Shown piece by piece: positions 12,443 to 27,241 of a stretch of DNA of 64,000 bases; position 1 is the first letter of the stretch, and every line of letters starts with the position of its first letter. The notes below the pieces were generated by a model. It did no database searches and was not told where the DNA came from. It saw only the letters and a program-made list of their open reading frames with translations. The stretch spans positions 248,001-312,000 of the forward strand of contig JAPFFF010000010.1 in NCBI GenBank assembly GCA_039105265.1, given 5' to 3'. This stretch comes from Tritrichomonas musculus (taxonomy: Eukaryota > Parabasalia > Tritrichomonadida > Tritrichomonadidae). A program made the translations under genes and the position numbers.

Positions 12443-13228
12443 AAGCTTAATCTCAGTTATTCTTATTCAAACGTTTCTCACAAATGAACAGAGTTAAATA
12501 AAACACAAATCTCAAACACTTTTGTAAGATAATTATAAACGATTTCGAAATTAAGTAAAATCAGTAAAAATTAAAGCTTAATCTCAGTTATTCTTATTCA
12601 AACGTTTCTCACAAATGAACAGAGTTAAATAAAACACAAATCTCAAACACTTTTGTAAGATAATTAAAAACGATTTCGAAATTAAGTAAAATCAGTAAAA
12701 ATTAAAGCTTAATCTCAGTTATTCTTATTCTAACATTTCTCACAAGTGAACAGAGTTAAATAAAACATAAATCTCAAACACTTTTGTAAGATAATTAAAA
12801 ACGATTTCGAAATTAAGTAAAATCAATAAAGATTAAATCGCAATATCAATTATTCTTATTCAAACGTTTCTCACAAGTATACAGAGTTAAATAAAACATA
12901 AATCTCAAACACTTTTGTAAGATAATTAAAAACGATTTCGAAATTAAGTAAAATCAGTAAAAATTAAAGCTTAATCTCAGTTATTCTTAATCTAACATTT
13001 CTCACAAATGAACAGAGTTAAATAAAACACAAATCTCAAACACTTTTATAAGATAATTAAAAACGATTTCGAAATTAAGTAAAATCAGTAAAAATTAAAG
13101 CTTAATCTCAGTTATTCTTATTCAAACGTTTCTCACAAATGAACAGAGTTAAATAAAACACAAATCTCAAACACTTTTGTAAGATAATTAAAAACGATTT
13201 CGAAATTAAGTAAAATCAGTAAAAATTA
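12443..13228 (+). repeat. Ten-monomer-offset repeat, right copy
   Basis: Matches 11133-11918 with the single site difference at monomer position 82 in the unit at 12967. The four units between the copies (11919-12442) are ordinary HindIII-head units. Confidence 0.83.
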
Positions 13229-13621
13229 AAGCTTAATCTCAGTTATTCTTATTCAAACGTTTCTCACAAGTGAACAGAGTTAAATAAAACACAAATCTCA
13301 AACACTTTTGTAAGATAATTATAAACGATTTCGAAATTAAGTAAAATCAGTAAAAATTAAAGCTTAATCTCAGTTATTCTTAATCTAACATTTCTCACAA
13401 ATGAACAGAGTTAAATAAAACACAAATCTCAAACACTTTTGTAAGATAATTAAAAACGATTTCGAAATTAAGTAAAATCAGTAAAAATTAAAGCTTAATC
13501 TCAGTTATTCTTATTCAAACGTTTCTCACAAATGAACAGAGTTAAATAAAACATAAATCTCAAACACTTTTGTAAGATAATTATAAACGATTTCGAAATT
13601 AAGTAAAATCAGTAAAAATTA

Positions 13622-15978
13622 AAGCTTAATCTCAGTTATTCTTATTCAAACGTTTCTCACAAATGAACAGAGTTAAATAAAACACAAATCTCAAACACTT
13701 TTGTAAGATAATTAAAAACGATTTCGAAATTAAGTAAAATCAGTAAAAATTAAAGCTTAATCTCAGTTATTCTTATTCAAACGTTTCTCACAAATGAACA
13801 GAGTTAAATAAAACACAAATCTCAAACACTTTTGTAAGATAATTGAAAAAGATTTCGAAATTAATTAAAATCAGTAAAAATTAAAGCTTAATCTCAGTTA
13901 TTCTTAATCTAACATTTCTCACAAATGAACAGAGTTAAATAAAACATAAATCTCAAACACTTTTGTAAGATAATTATAAACGATTTCGAAATTAAGTAAA
14001 ATCAGTAAAAATTAAAGCTTAATCTCAGTTATTCTTATTCAAACGTTTCTCACAAATGAACAGAGTTAAATAAAACACAAATCTCAAACACTTTTGTAAG
14101 ATAATTATAAACGATTTCGAAATTAAGTAAAATCAGTAAAAATTAAAGCTTAATCTCAGTTATTCTTATTCAAACGTTTCTCACAAGTGAACAGAGTTAA
14201 ATAAAACACAAATCTCAAACACTTTTGTAAGATAATTGAAAAAGATTTCGAAATTAATTAAAATCAGTAAAAATTAAAGCTTAATCTCAGTTATTCTTAA
14301 TCTAACATTTCTCACAAATGAACAGAGTTAAATAAAACACAAATCTCAAACACTTTTGTAAGATAATTGAAAACGATTTCGAAATTAAGTAAAATCAGTA
14401 AAAATTAAAGCTTAATCTCAGTTATTCTTATTCAAACGTTTCTCACAAGTGAACAGAGTTAAATAAAACACAAATCTCAAACACTTTTGTAAGATAATTA
14501 TAAACGATTTCGAAATTAAGTAAAATCAGTAAAAATTAAAGCTTAATCTCAGTTATTCTTAATCTAACATTTCTCACAAATGAACAGAGTTAAATAAAAC
14601 ACAAATCTCAAACACTTTTGTAAGATAATTAAAAACGATTTCGAAATTAAGTAAAATCAATAAAGATTAAATCGCAATATCAATTATTCTTATTCAAACG
14701 TTTCTCACAAGTGAACAGAGTTAAATAAAACACAAATCTCAAACACTTTTGTAAGATAATTAAAAACGATTTCGAAATTAAGTAAAATCAATAAAGATTA
14801 AATCGCAATATCAATTATTCTTATTCAAACGTTTCTCACAAGTATACAGAGTTAAATAAAACATAAATCTCAAACACTTTTGTAAGATAATTAAAAACGA
14901 TTTCGAAATTAAGTAAAATCAGTAAAAATTAAAGCTTAATCTCAGTTATTCTTAATCTAACATTTCTCACAAGTGAACAGAGTTAAATAAAACATAAATC
15001 TCAAACACTTTTGTAAGATAATTAAAAACGATTTCGAAATTAAGTAAAATCAGTAAAAATTAAAGCTTAATCTCAGTTATTCTTATTCAAACGTTTCTCA
15101 CAAATGAACAGAGTTAAATAAAACACAAATCTCAAACACTTTTGTAAGATAATTAAAAACGATTTCGAAATTAAGTAAAATCAGTAAAAATTAAAGCTTA
15201 ATCTCAGTTATTCTTAATCTAACATTTCTCACAAATGAACAGAGTTAAATAAAACACAAATCTCAAACACTTTTGTAAGATAATTAAAAACGATTTCGAA
15301 ATTAAGTAAAATCAATAAAGATTAAATCGCAATATCAATTATTCTTATTCAAACGTTTCTCACAAGTGAACAGAGTTAAATAAAACACAAATCTCAAACA
15401 CTTTTGTAAGATAATTAAAAACGATTTCGAAATTAAGTAAAATCAATAAAGATTAAATCGCAATATCAATTATTCTTATTCAAACGTTTCTCACAAGTAT
15501 ACAGAGTTAAATAAAACATAAATCTCAAACACTTTTGTAAGATAATTAAAAACGATTTCGAAATTAAGTAAAATCAATAAAGATTAAATCGCAATATCAA
15601 TTATTCTTATTCAAACGTTTCTCACAAGTGAACAGAGTTAAATAAAACACAAATCTCAAACACTTTTGTAAGATAATTAAAAACGATTTCGAAATTAAGT
15701 AAAATCAATAAAGATTAAATCGCAATATCAATTATTCTTATTCAAACGTTTCTCACAAGTATACAGAGTTAAATAAAACATAAATCTCAAACACTTTTGT
15801 AAGATAATTAAAAACGATTTCGAAATTAAGTAAAATCAGTAAAAATTAAAGCTTAATCTCAGTTATTCTTATTCAAACGTTTCTCACAAATGAACAGAGT
15901 TAAATAAAACACAAATCTCAAACACTTTTGTAAGATAATTGAAAAAGATTTCGAAATTAATTAAAATCAGTAAAATTA
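13622..15978 (+). repeat. Mosaic of two earlier blocks
   Basis: Units 13622-14538 repeat 8776-9692 and units 15194-15978 repeat 10086-10870, but the two offsets differ (4,846 and 5,108 bp), so two more units separate the blocks here than on the left. The joining units 14539-15193 include an S pair (14670, 14801) that resembles 18860-18991. This is the pattern expected when an older duplicate was later changed by small exchanges. Confidence 0.78.
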
Positions 15979-16109
15979 AAGCTTAATCTCAGTTATTCTT
16001 ATTCAAACGTTTCTCACAAATGAACAGAGTTAAATAAAACACAAATCTCAAACACTTTTGTAAGATAATTAAAAACGATTTCGAAATTAAGTAAAATCAA
16101 TAAAGATTA

Positions 16110-17156
16110 AATCGCAATATCAATTATTCTTATTCAAACGTTTCTCACAAGTGAACAGAGTTAAATAAAACACAAATCTCAAACACTTTTGTAAGATAAT
16201 TGAAAAAGATTTCGAAATTAATTAAAATCAGTAAAATTAAAGCTTAATCTCAGTTATTCTTATTCAAACGTTTCTCACAAATGAACAGAGTTAAATAAAA
16301 CACAAATCTCAAACACTTTTGTAAGATAATTAAAAACGATTTCGAAATTAAGTAAAATCAGTAAAAATTAAAGCTTAATCTCAGTTATTCTTAATCTAAC
16401 ATTTCTCACAAATGAACAGAGTTAAATAAAACACAAATCTCAAACACTTTTGTAAGATAATTAAAAACGATTTCGAAATTAATTAAAATCAGTAAAAATT
16501 AAAGCTTAATCTCAGTTATTCTTATTCAAACGTTTCTCACAAATGAACAGAGTTAAATAAAACACAAATCTCAAACACTTTTGTAAGATAATTGAAAACG
16601 ATTTCGAAATTAAGTAAAATCAGTAAAAATTAAAGCTTAATCTCAGTTATTCTTAATCTAACATTTCATACAAGTGAACAGAGTTAAATAAAACACAAAT
16701 CTCAAACACTTTTGTAAGATAATTATAAACGATTTCGAAATTAAGTAAAATCATTAAAAATTAAAGCGCAATATCAATTATTCTTATTCAAACGTTTCTC
16801 ACAAGTGAACAGAGTTAAATAAAACACAAATCTCAAACACTTTTGTAAGATAATTATAAACGATTTCGAAATTAAGTAAAATCAGTAAAAATTAAATCGC
16901 AATATCAATTATTCTTATTCAAACGTTTCTCACAAGTGAACAGAGTTAAATAAAACACAAATCTCAAACACTTTTGTAAGATAATTAAAAACGATTTCGA
17001 AATTAAGTAAAATCAGTAAAAATTAAAGCGCAATATCAATTATTCTTATTCAAACGTTTCTCACAAGTGAACAGAGTTAAATAAAACACAAATCTCAAAC
17101 ACTTTTGTAAGATAATTAAAAACGATTTCGAAATTAAGTAAAATCAATAAAGATTA
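16110..17156 (+). repeat. Short S-head unit followed by TTTCATACAAG block
   Basis: The 130-bp unit at 16110 has an S head and lies only two units after the short unit at 15849, the closest spacing of short units in the window. It leads into 16240-17156, a block that includes the TTTCATACAAG unit (16633) and G/S units at 16764, 16895 and 17026. Related blocks follow short units at 20300 and 21871. The unit at 16633 has a private CATTAAAAATT tail. Confidence 0.82.
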
Positions 17157-18073
17157 AATCGCAATATCAATTATTCTTATTCAAACGTTTCTCACAAGTA
17201 TACAGAGTTAAATAAAACATAAATCTCAAACACTTTTGTAAGATAATTAAAAACGATTTCGAAATTAAGTAAAATCAGTAAAAATTAAAGCTTAATCTCA
17301 ATTATTCTTATTCTAACATTTCTCACAAATGAACAGAGTTAAATAAAACACAAATCTCAAACACTTTTGTAAGATAATTAAAAACGATTTCGAAATTAAT
17401 TAAAATCAGTAAAAATTAAAGCTTAATCTCAGTTATTCTTATTCAAACGTTTCTCACAAATGAACAGAGTTAAATAAAACATAAATCTCAAACACTTTTG
17501 TAAGATAATTATAAACGATTTCGAAATTAAGTAAAATCAGTAAAAATTAAAGCTTAATCTCAGTTATTCTTATTCAAACGTTTCTCACAAATGAACAGAG
17601 TTAAATAAAACACAAATCTCAAACACTTTTGTAAGATAATTATAAACGATTTCGAAATTAAGTAAAATCAATAAAAATTAAAGCTTAATCTCAGTTATTC
17701 TTAATCTAACATTTCTCACAAGTGAACAGAGTTAAATAAAACACAAATCTCAAACACTTTTATAAGATAATTGAAAAAGATTTCGAAATTAAGTAAAATC
17801 AATAAAAATTAAAGCTTAATCTCAGTTATTCTTATTCAAACGTTTCTCACAAATGAACAGAGTTAAATAAAACACAAATCTCAAACACTTTTGTAAGATA
17901 ATTAAAAACGATTTCGAAATTAAGTAAAATCAATAAAAATTAAAGCTTAATCTCAGTTATTCTTATTCTAACATTTCTCACAAATGAACAGAGTTAAATA
18001 AAACACAAATCTCAAACACTTTTGTAAGATAATTAAAAACGATTTCGAAATTAAGTAAAATCAGTAAAAATTA
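17157..18073 (+). repeat. Seven-monomer block shared with 22657-23573
   Basis: Order: S unit with AAGTATAC (17157), h head with CTTATTCTAACATTT (17288), three H units, among them 17681 with TTTATAAG plus TTGAAAAAG and CAATAAAAATT, then 17812 and 17943. Units match 22657-23573 at offset 5,500 bp (42 units, two of them short). The next pair (18074/23574) differs at position 64. Confidence 0.82.
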
Positions 18074-20169
18074 AAGCTTAATCTCAGTTATTCTTATTCA
18101 AACGTTTCTCACAAGTGAACAGAGTTAAATAAAACACAAATCTCAAACACTTTTGTAAGATAATTAAAAACGATTTCGAAATTAAGTAAAATCAATAAAG
18201 ATTAAATCGCAATATCAATTATTCTTATTCAAACGTTTCTCACAAATGAACAGAGTTAAATAAAACACAAATCTCAAACACTTTTGTAAGATAATTGAAA
18301 AAGATTTCGAAATTAAGTAAAATCAGTAAAAATTAAAGCTTAATCTCAGTTATTCTTATTCAAACGTTTCTCACAAGTGAACAGAGTTAAATAAAACACA
18401 AATCTCAAACACTTTTGTAAGATAATTGAAAAAGATTTCGAAATTAATTAAAATCAGTAAAAATTAAAGCTTAATCTCAGTTATTCTTAATCTAACATTT
18501 CTCACAAATGAACAGAGTTAAATAAAACACAAATCTCAAACACTTTTGTAAGATAATTGAAAACGATTTCGAAATTAAGTAAAATCAGTAAAAATTAAAG
18601 CTTAATCTCAGTTATTCTTATTCAAACGTTTCTCACAAGTGAACAGAGTTAAATAAAACACAAATCTCAAACACTTTTGTAAGATAATTATAAACGATTT
18701 CGAAATTAATTAAAATCAGTAAAAATTAAAGCTTAATCTCAGTTATTCTTAATCTAACATTTCTCACAAATGAACAGAGTTAAATAAAACACAAATCTCA
18801 AACACTTTTGTAAGATAATTAAAAACGATTTCGAAATTAAGTAAAATCAATAAAGATTAAATCGCAATATCAATTATTCTTATTCAAACGTTTCTCACAA
18901 GTGAACAGAGTTAAATAAAACACAAATCTCAAACACTTTTGTAAGATAATTAAAAACGATTTCGAAATTAAGTAAAATCAATAAAGATTAAATCGCAATA
19001 TCAATTATTCTTATTCAAACGTTTCTCACAAGTATACAGAGTTAAATAAAACATAAATCTCAAACACTTTTGTAAGATAATTAAAAACGATTTCGAAATT
19101 AAGTAAAATCAGTAAAAATTAAAGCTTAATCTCAGTTATTCTTAATCTAACATTTCTCACAAATGAACAGAGTTAAATAAAACACAAATCTCAAACACTT
19201 TTGTAAGATAATTATAAACGATTTCGAAATTAAGTAAAATCAGTAAAAATTAAAGCTTAATCTCAGTTATTCTTAATCTAACATTTCTCACAAATGAACA
19301 GAGTTAAATAAAACACAAATCTCAAACACTTTTGTAAGATAATTATAAACGATTTCGAAATTAAGTAAAATCAGTAAAAATTAAAGCTTAATCTCAGTTA
19401 TTCTTATTCAAACGTTTCTCACAAATGAACAGAGTTAAATAAAACACAAATCTCAAACACTTTTGTAAGATAATTAAAAACGATTTCGAAATTAAGTAAA
19501 ATCAGTAAAAATTAAAGCTTAATCTCAGTTATTCTTAATCTAACATTTCTCACAAATGAACAGAGTTAAATAAAACACAAATCTCAAACACTTTTGTAAG
19601 ATAATTAAAAACGATTTCGAAATTAAGTAAAATCAATAAAGATTAAATCGCAATATCAATTATTCTTATTCAAACGTTTCTCACAAGTGAACAGAGTTAA
19701 ATAAAACACAAATCTCAAACACTTTTGTAAGATAATTAAAAACGATTTCGAAATTAAGTAAAATCAATAAAGATTAAATCGCAATATCAATTATTCTTAT
19801 TCAAACGTTTCTCACAAGTATACAGAGTTAAATAAAACATAAATCTCAAACACTTTTGTAAGATAATTAAAAACGATTTCGAAATTAAGTAAAATCAATA
19901 AAGATTAAATCGCAATATCAATTATTCTTATTCAAACGTTTCTCACAAATGAACAGAGTTAAATAAAACACAAATCTCAAACACTTTTGTAAGATAATTA
20001 AAAACGATTTCGAAATTAAGTAAAATCAATAAAGATTAAATCGCAATATCAATTATTCTTATTCAAACGTTTCTCACAAGTATACAGAGTTAAATAAAAC
20101 ATAAATCTCAAACACTTTTGTAAGATAATTAAAAACGATTTCGAAATTAAGTAAAATCAGTAAAAATTA

Positions 20170-21216
20170 AAGCTTAATCTCAGTTATTCTTATTCAAACG
20201 TTTCTCACAAATGAACAGAGTTAAATAAAACACAAATCTCAAACACTTTTGTAAGATAATTGAAAAAGATTTCGAAATTAATTAAAATCAGTAAAATTAA
20301 AGCTTAATCTCAGTTATTCTTATTCAAACGTTTCTCACAAATGAACAGAGTTAAATAAAACACAAATCTCAAACACTTTTGTAAGATAATTAAAAACGAT
20401 TTCGAAATTAAGTAAAATCAGTAAAAATTAAAGCTTAATCTCAGTTATTCTTAATCTAACATTTCTCACAAATGAACAGAGTTAAATAAAACACAAATCT
20501 CAAACACTTTTGTAAGATAATTAAAAACGATTTCGAAATTAATTAAAATCAGTAAAAATTAAAGCTTAATCTCAGTTATTCTTATTCAAACGTTTCTCAC
20601 AAATGAACAGAGTTAAATAAAACACAAATCTCAAACACTTTTGTAAGATAATTGAAAACGATTTCGAAATTAAGTAAAATCAGTAAAAATTAAAGCTTAA
20701 TCTCAGTTATTCTTAATCTAACATTTCATACAAGTGAACAGAGTTAAATAAAACACAAATCTCAAACACTTTTGTAAGATAATTATAAACGATTTCGAAA
20801 TTAAGTAAAATCAGTAAAAATTAAAGCGCAATATCAATTATTCTTATTCAAACGTTTCTCACAAGTGAACAGAGTTAAATAAAACACAAATCTCAAACAC
20901 TTTTGTAAGATAATTAAAAACGATTTCGAAATTAAGTAAAATCAGTAAAAATTAAAGCGCAATATCAATTATTCTTATTCAAACGTTTCTCACAAGTGAA
21001 CAGAGTTAAATAAAACACAAATCTCAAACACTTTTGTAAGATAATTAAAAACGATTTCGAAATTAAGTAAAATCAATAAAGATTAAATCGCAATATCAAT
21101 TATTCTTATTCAAACGTTTCTCACAAGTATACAGAGTTAAATAAAACATAAATCTCAAACACTTTTGTAAGATAATTAAAAACGATTTCGAAATTAAGTA
21201 AAATCAGTAAAAATTA
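20170..21216 (+). repeat. Twelve-monomer-offset repeat, left copy
   Basis: Eight units beginning with the 130-bp unit at 20170, including the TTTCATACAAG unit (20693), two G heads (20824, 20955) and an S unit with AAGTATAC (21086). All match 21741-22787 at offset 1,571 bp (12 units, one short). The four units between copies (21217-21740) carry CAATAAAAATT or AATTAAAATC tails not found in the block. Confidence 0.86.
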
Positions 21217-21740
21217 AAGCTTAATCTCAGTTATTCTTATTCAAACGTTTCTCACAAATGAACAGAGTTAAATAAAACACAAATCTCAAACACTTTTGTA
21301 AGATAATTATAAACGATTTCGAAATTAAGTAAAATCAATAAAAATTAAAGCTTAATCTCAGTTATTCTTATTCAAACGTTTCTCACAAGTGAACAGAGTT
21401 AAATAAAACATAAATCTCAAACACTTTTGTAAGATAATTAAAAACGATTTCGAAATTAAGTAAAATCAATAAAAATTAAAGCTTAATCTCAGTTATTCTT
21501 ATTCAAACGTTTCTCACAAATGAACAGAGTTAAATAAAACACAAATCTCAAACACTTTTGTAAGATAATTAAAAACGATTTCGAAATTAATTAAAATCAG
21601 TAAAAATTAAAGCTTAATCTCAGTTATTCTTATTCAAACGTTTCTCACAAATGAACAGAGTTAAATAAAACATAAATCTCAAACACTTTTGTAAGATAAT
21701 TATAAACGATTTCGAAATTAAGTAAAATCAGTAAAAATTA

Positions 21741-22787
21741 AAGCTTAATCTCAGTTATTCTTATTCAAACGTTTCTCACAAATGAACAGAGTTAAATAAA
21801 ACACAAATCTCAAACACTTTTGTAAGATAATTGAAAAAGATTTCGAAATTAATTAAAATCAGTAAAATTAAAGCTTAATCTCAGTTATTCTTATTCAAAC
21901 GTTTCTCACAAATGAACAGAGTTAAATAAAACACAAATCTCAAACACTTTTGTAAGATAATTAAAAACGATTTCGAAATTAAGTAAAATCAGTAAAAATT
22001 AAAGCTTAATCTCAGTTATTCTTAATCTAACATTTCTCACAAATGAACAGAGTTAAATAAAACACAAATCTCAAACACTTTTGTAAGATAATTAAAAACG
22101 ATTTCGAAATTAATTAAAATCAGTAAAAATTAAAGCTTAATCTCAGTTATTCTTATTCAAACGTTTCTCACAAATGAACAGAGTTAAATAAAACACAAAT
22201 CTCAAACACTTTTGTAAGATAATTGAAAACGATTTCGAAATTAAGTAAAATCAGTAAAAATTAAAGCTTAATCTCAGTTATTCTTAATCTAACATTTCAT
22301 ACAAGTGAACAGAGTTAAATAAAACACAAATCTCAAACACTTTTGTAAGATAATTATAAACGATTTCGAAATTAAGTAAAATCAGTAAAAATTAAAGCGC
22401 AATATCAATTATTCTTATTCAAACGTTTCTCACAAGTGAACAGAGTTAAATAAAACACAAATCTCAAACACTTTTGTAAGATAATTAAAAACGATTTCGA
22501 AATTAAGTAAAATCAGTAAAAATTAAAGCGCAATATCAATTATTCTTATTCAAACGTTTCTCACAAGTGAACAGAGTTAAATAAAACACAAATCTCAAAC
22601 ACTTTTGTAAGATAATTAAAAACGATTTCGAAATTAAGTAAAATCAATAAAGATTAAATCGCAATATCAATTATTCTTATTCAAACGTTTCTCACAAGTA
22701 TACAGAGTTAAATAAAACATAAATCTCAAACACTTTTGTAAGATAATTAAAAACGATTTCGAAATTAAGTAAAATCAGTAAAAATTA
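21741..22787 (+). repeat. Twelve-monomer-offset repeat, right copy
   Basis: Repeats 20170-21216 unit for unit. It is the third block in which the rare TTTCATACAAG unit lies three units after a short-unit junction (16633, 20693, 22264); in the 36-monomer duplication the distance is four units (2096, 6811). After 22787 the array continues with an h-head unit, as at 17288. Confidence 0.86.
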
Positions 22788-25700
22788 AAGCTTAATCTCA
22801 ATTATTCTTATTCTAACATTTCTCACAAATGAACAGAGTTAAATAAAACACAAATCTCAAACACTTTTGTAAGATAATTAAAAACGATTTCGAAATTAAT
22901 TAAAATCAGTAAAAATTAAAGCTTAATCTCAGTTATTCTTATTCAAACGTTTCTCACAAATGAACAGAGTTAAATAAAACATAAATCTCAAACACTTTTG
23001 TAAGATAATTATAAACGATTTCGAAATTAAGTAAAATCAGTAAAAATTAAAGCTTAATCTCAGTTATTCTTATTCAAACGTTTCTCACAAATGAACAGAG
23101 TTAAATAAAACACAAATCTCAAACACTTTTGTAAGATAATTATAAACGATTTCGAAATTAAGTAAAATCAATAAAAATTAAAGCTTAATCTCAGTTATTC
23201 TTAATCTAACATTTCTCACAAGTGAACAGAGTTAAATAAAACACAAATCTCAAACACTTTTATAAGATAATTGAAAAAGATTTCGAAATTAAGTAAAATC
23301 AATAAAAATTAAAGCTTAATCTCAGTTATTCTTATTCAAACGTTTCTCACAAATGAACAGAGTTAAATAAAACACAAATCTCAAACACTTTTGTAAGATA
23401 ATTAAAAACGATTTCGAAATTAAGTAAAATCAATAAAAATTAAAGCTTAATCTCAGTTATTCTTATTCTAACATTTCTCACAAATGAACAGAGTTAAATA
23501 AAACACAAATCTCAAACACTTTTGTAAGATAATTAAAAACGATTTCGAAATTAAGTAAAATCAGTAAAAATTAAAGCTTAATCTCAGTTATTCTTATTCA
23601 AACGTTTCTCACAAGTGAACAGAGTTAAATAAAACATAAATCTCAAACACTTTTGTAAGATAATTAAAAACGATTTCGAAATTAAGTAAAATCAATAAAG
23701 ATTAAATCGCAATATCAATTATTCTTATTCAAACGTTTCTCACAAGTGAACAGAGTTAAATAAAACACAAATCTCAAACACTTTTGTAAGATAATTAAAA
23801 ACGATTTCGAAATTAAGTAAAATCAATAAAGATTAAATCGCAATATCAATTATTCTTATTCAAACGTTTCTCACAAGTGAACAGAGTTAAATAAAACACA
23901 AATCTCAAACACTTTTGTAAGATAATTAAAAACGATTTCGAAATTAAGTAAAATCAATAAAGATTAAATCGCAATATCAATTATTCTTATTCAAACGTTT
24001 CTCACAAGTGAACAGAGTTAAATAAAACACAAATCTCAAACACTTTTGTAAGATAATTAAAAACGATTTCGAAATTAAGTAAAATCAATAAAGATTAAAT
24101 CGCAATATCAATTATTCTTATTCAAACGTTTCTCACAAGTATACAGAGTTAAATAAAACATAAATCTCAAACACTTTTGTAAGATAATTAAAAACGATTT
24201 CGAAATTAAGTAAAATCAATAAAGATTAAATCGCAATATCAATTATTCTTATTCAAACGTTTCTCACAAGTATACAGAGTTAAATAAAACATAAATCTCA
24301 AACACTTTTGTAAGATAATTAAAAACGATTTCGAAATTAAGTAAAATCAGTAAAAATTAAAGCTTAATCTCAATTATTCTTATTCTAACATTTCTCACAA
24401 ATGAACAGAGTTAAATAAAACACAAATCTCAAACACTTTTGTAAGATAATTAAAAACGATTTCGAAATTAAGTAAAATCAGTAAAAATTAAAGCTTAATC
24501 TCAGTTATTCTTATTCAAACGTTTCTCACAAGTGAACAGAGTTAAATAAAACATAAATCTCAAACACTTTTGTAAGATAATTAAAAACGATTTCGAAATT
24601 AAGTAAAATCAATAAAAATTAAAGCTTAATCTCAGTTATTCTTATTCAAACGTTTCTCACAAATGAACAGAGTTAAATAAAACACAAATCTCAAACACTT
24701 TTGTAAGATAATTAAAAACGATTTCGAAATTAATTAAAATCAGTAAAAATTAAAGCTTAATCTCAGTTATTCTTATTCAAACGTTTCTCACAAGTGAACA
24801 GAGTTAAATAAAACACAAATCTCAAACACTTTTGTAAGATAATTATAAACGATTTCGAAATTAAGTAAAATCAGTAAAAATTAAAGCTTAATCTCAGTTA
24901 TTCTTATTCAAACGTTTCTCACAAATGAACAGAGTTAAATAAAACATAAATCTCAAACACTTTTGTAAGATAATTATAAACGATTTCGAAATTAAGTAAA
25001 ATCAGTAAAAATTAAAGCTTAATCTCAGTTATTCTTATTCAAACGTTTCTCACAAATGAACAGAGTTAAATAAAACACAAATCTCAAACACTTTTGTAAG
25101 ATAATTATAAACGATTTCGAAATTAAGTAAAATCAATAAAAATTAAAGCTTAATCTCAGTTATTCTTAATCTAACATTTCTCACAAGTGAACAGAGTTAA
25201 ATAAAACACAAATCTCAAACACTTTTATAAGATAATTGAAAAAGATTTCGAAATTAAGTAAAATCAATAAAAATTAAAGCTTAATCTCAGTTATTCTTAA
25301 TCTAACATTTCTCACAAATGAACAGAGTTAAATAAAACACAAATCTCAAACACTTTTGTAAGATAATTAAAAACGATTTCGAAATTAAGTAAAATCAGTA
25401 AAAATTAAAGCTTAATCTCAGTTATTCTTAATCTAACATTTCTCACAAATGAACAGAGTTAAATAAAACACAAATCTCAAACACTTTTGTAAGATAATTA
25501 TAAACGATTTCGAAATTAAGTAAAATCAGTAAAAATTAAAGCTTAATCTCAGTTATTCTTATTCAAACGTTTCTCACAAATGAACAGAGTTAAATAAAAC
25601 ACAAATCTCAAACACTTTTGTAAGATAATTAAAAACGATTTCGAAATTAAGTAAAATCAGTAAAAATTAAAGCTTAATCTCAGTTATTCTTATTCAAACG

Positions 25701-27241
25701 TTTCTCACAAATGAACAGAGTTAAATAAAACACAAATCTCAAACACTTTTGTAAGATAATTAAAAACGATTTCGAAATTAAGTAAAATCAATAAAAATTA
25801 AAGCTTAATCTCAGTTATTCTTATTCTAACATTTCTCACAAATGAACAGAGTTAAATAAAACACAAATCTCAAACACTTTTGTAAGATAATTAAAAACGA
25901 TTTCGAAATTAAGTAAAATCAGTAAAAATTAAAGCTTAATCTCAGTTATTCTTATTCAAACGTTTCTCACAAGTGAACAGAGTTAAATAAAACATAAATC
26001 TCAAACACTTTTGTAAGATAATTAAAAACGATTTCGAAATTAAGTAAAATCAATAAAGATTAAATCGCAATATCAATTATTCTTATTCAAACGTTTCTCA
26101 CAAGTGAACAGAGTTAAATAAAACACAAATCTCAAACACTTTTGTAAGATAATTAAAAACGATTTCGAAATTAAGTAAAATCAATAAAGATTAAATCGCA
26201 ATATCAATTATTCTTATTCAAACGTTTCTCACAAGTGAACAGAGTTAAATAAAACACAAATCTCAAACACTTTTGTAAGATAATTAAAAACGATTTCGAA
26301 ATTAAGTAAAATCAATAAAGATTAAATCGCAATATCAATTATTCTTATTCAAACGTTTCTCACAAGTATACAGAGTTAAATAAAACATAAATCTCAAACA
26401 CTTTTGTAAGATAATTAAAAACGATTTCGAAATTAAGTAAAATCAGTAAAAATTAAAGCTTAATCTCAATTATTCTTATTCTAACATTTCTCACAAATGA
26501 ACAGAGTTAAATAAAACACAAATCTCAAACACTTTTGTAAGATAATTAAAAACGATTTCGAAATTAATTAAAATCAGTAAAAATTAAAGCTTAATCTCAG
26601 TTATTCTTATTCAAACGTTTCTCACAAATGAACAGAGTTAAATAAAACATAAATCTCAAACACTTTTGTAAGATAATTATAAACGATTTCGAAATTAAGT
26701 AAAATCAGTAAAAATTAAAGCTTAATCTCAGTTATTCTTATTCAAACGTTTCTCACAAATGAACAGAGTTAAATAAAACACAAATCTCAAACACTTTTGT
26801 AAGATAATTATAAACGATTTCGAAATTAAGTAAAATCAATAAAAATTAAAGCTTAATCTCAGTTATTCTTAATCTAACATTTCTCACAAGTGAACAGAGT
26901 TAAATAAAACACAAATCTCAAACACTTTTATAAGATAATTGAAAAAGATTTCGAAATTAAGTAAAATCAATAAAAATTAAAGCTTAATCTCAGTTATTCT
27001 TATTCAAACGTTTCTCACAAATGAACAGAGTTAAATAAAACACAAATCTCAAACACTTTTGTAAGATAATTAAAAACGATTTCGAAATTAAGTAAAATCA
27101 GTAAAAATTAAAGCTTAATCTCAGTTATTCTTATTCTAACATTTCTCACAAATGAACAGAGTTAAATAAAACACAAATCTCAAACACTTTTGTAAGATAA
27201 TTAAAAACGATTTCGAAATTAAGTAAAATCAATAAAAATTA

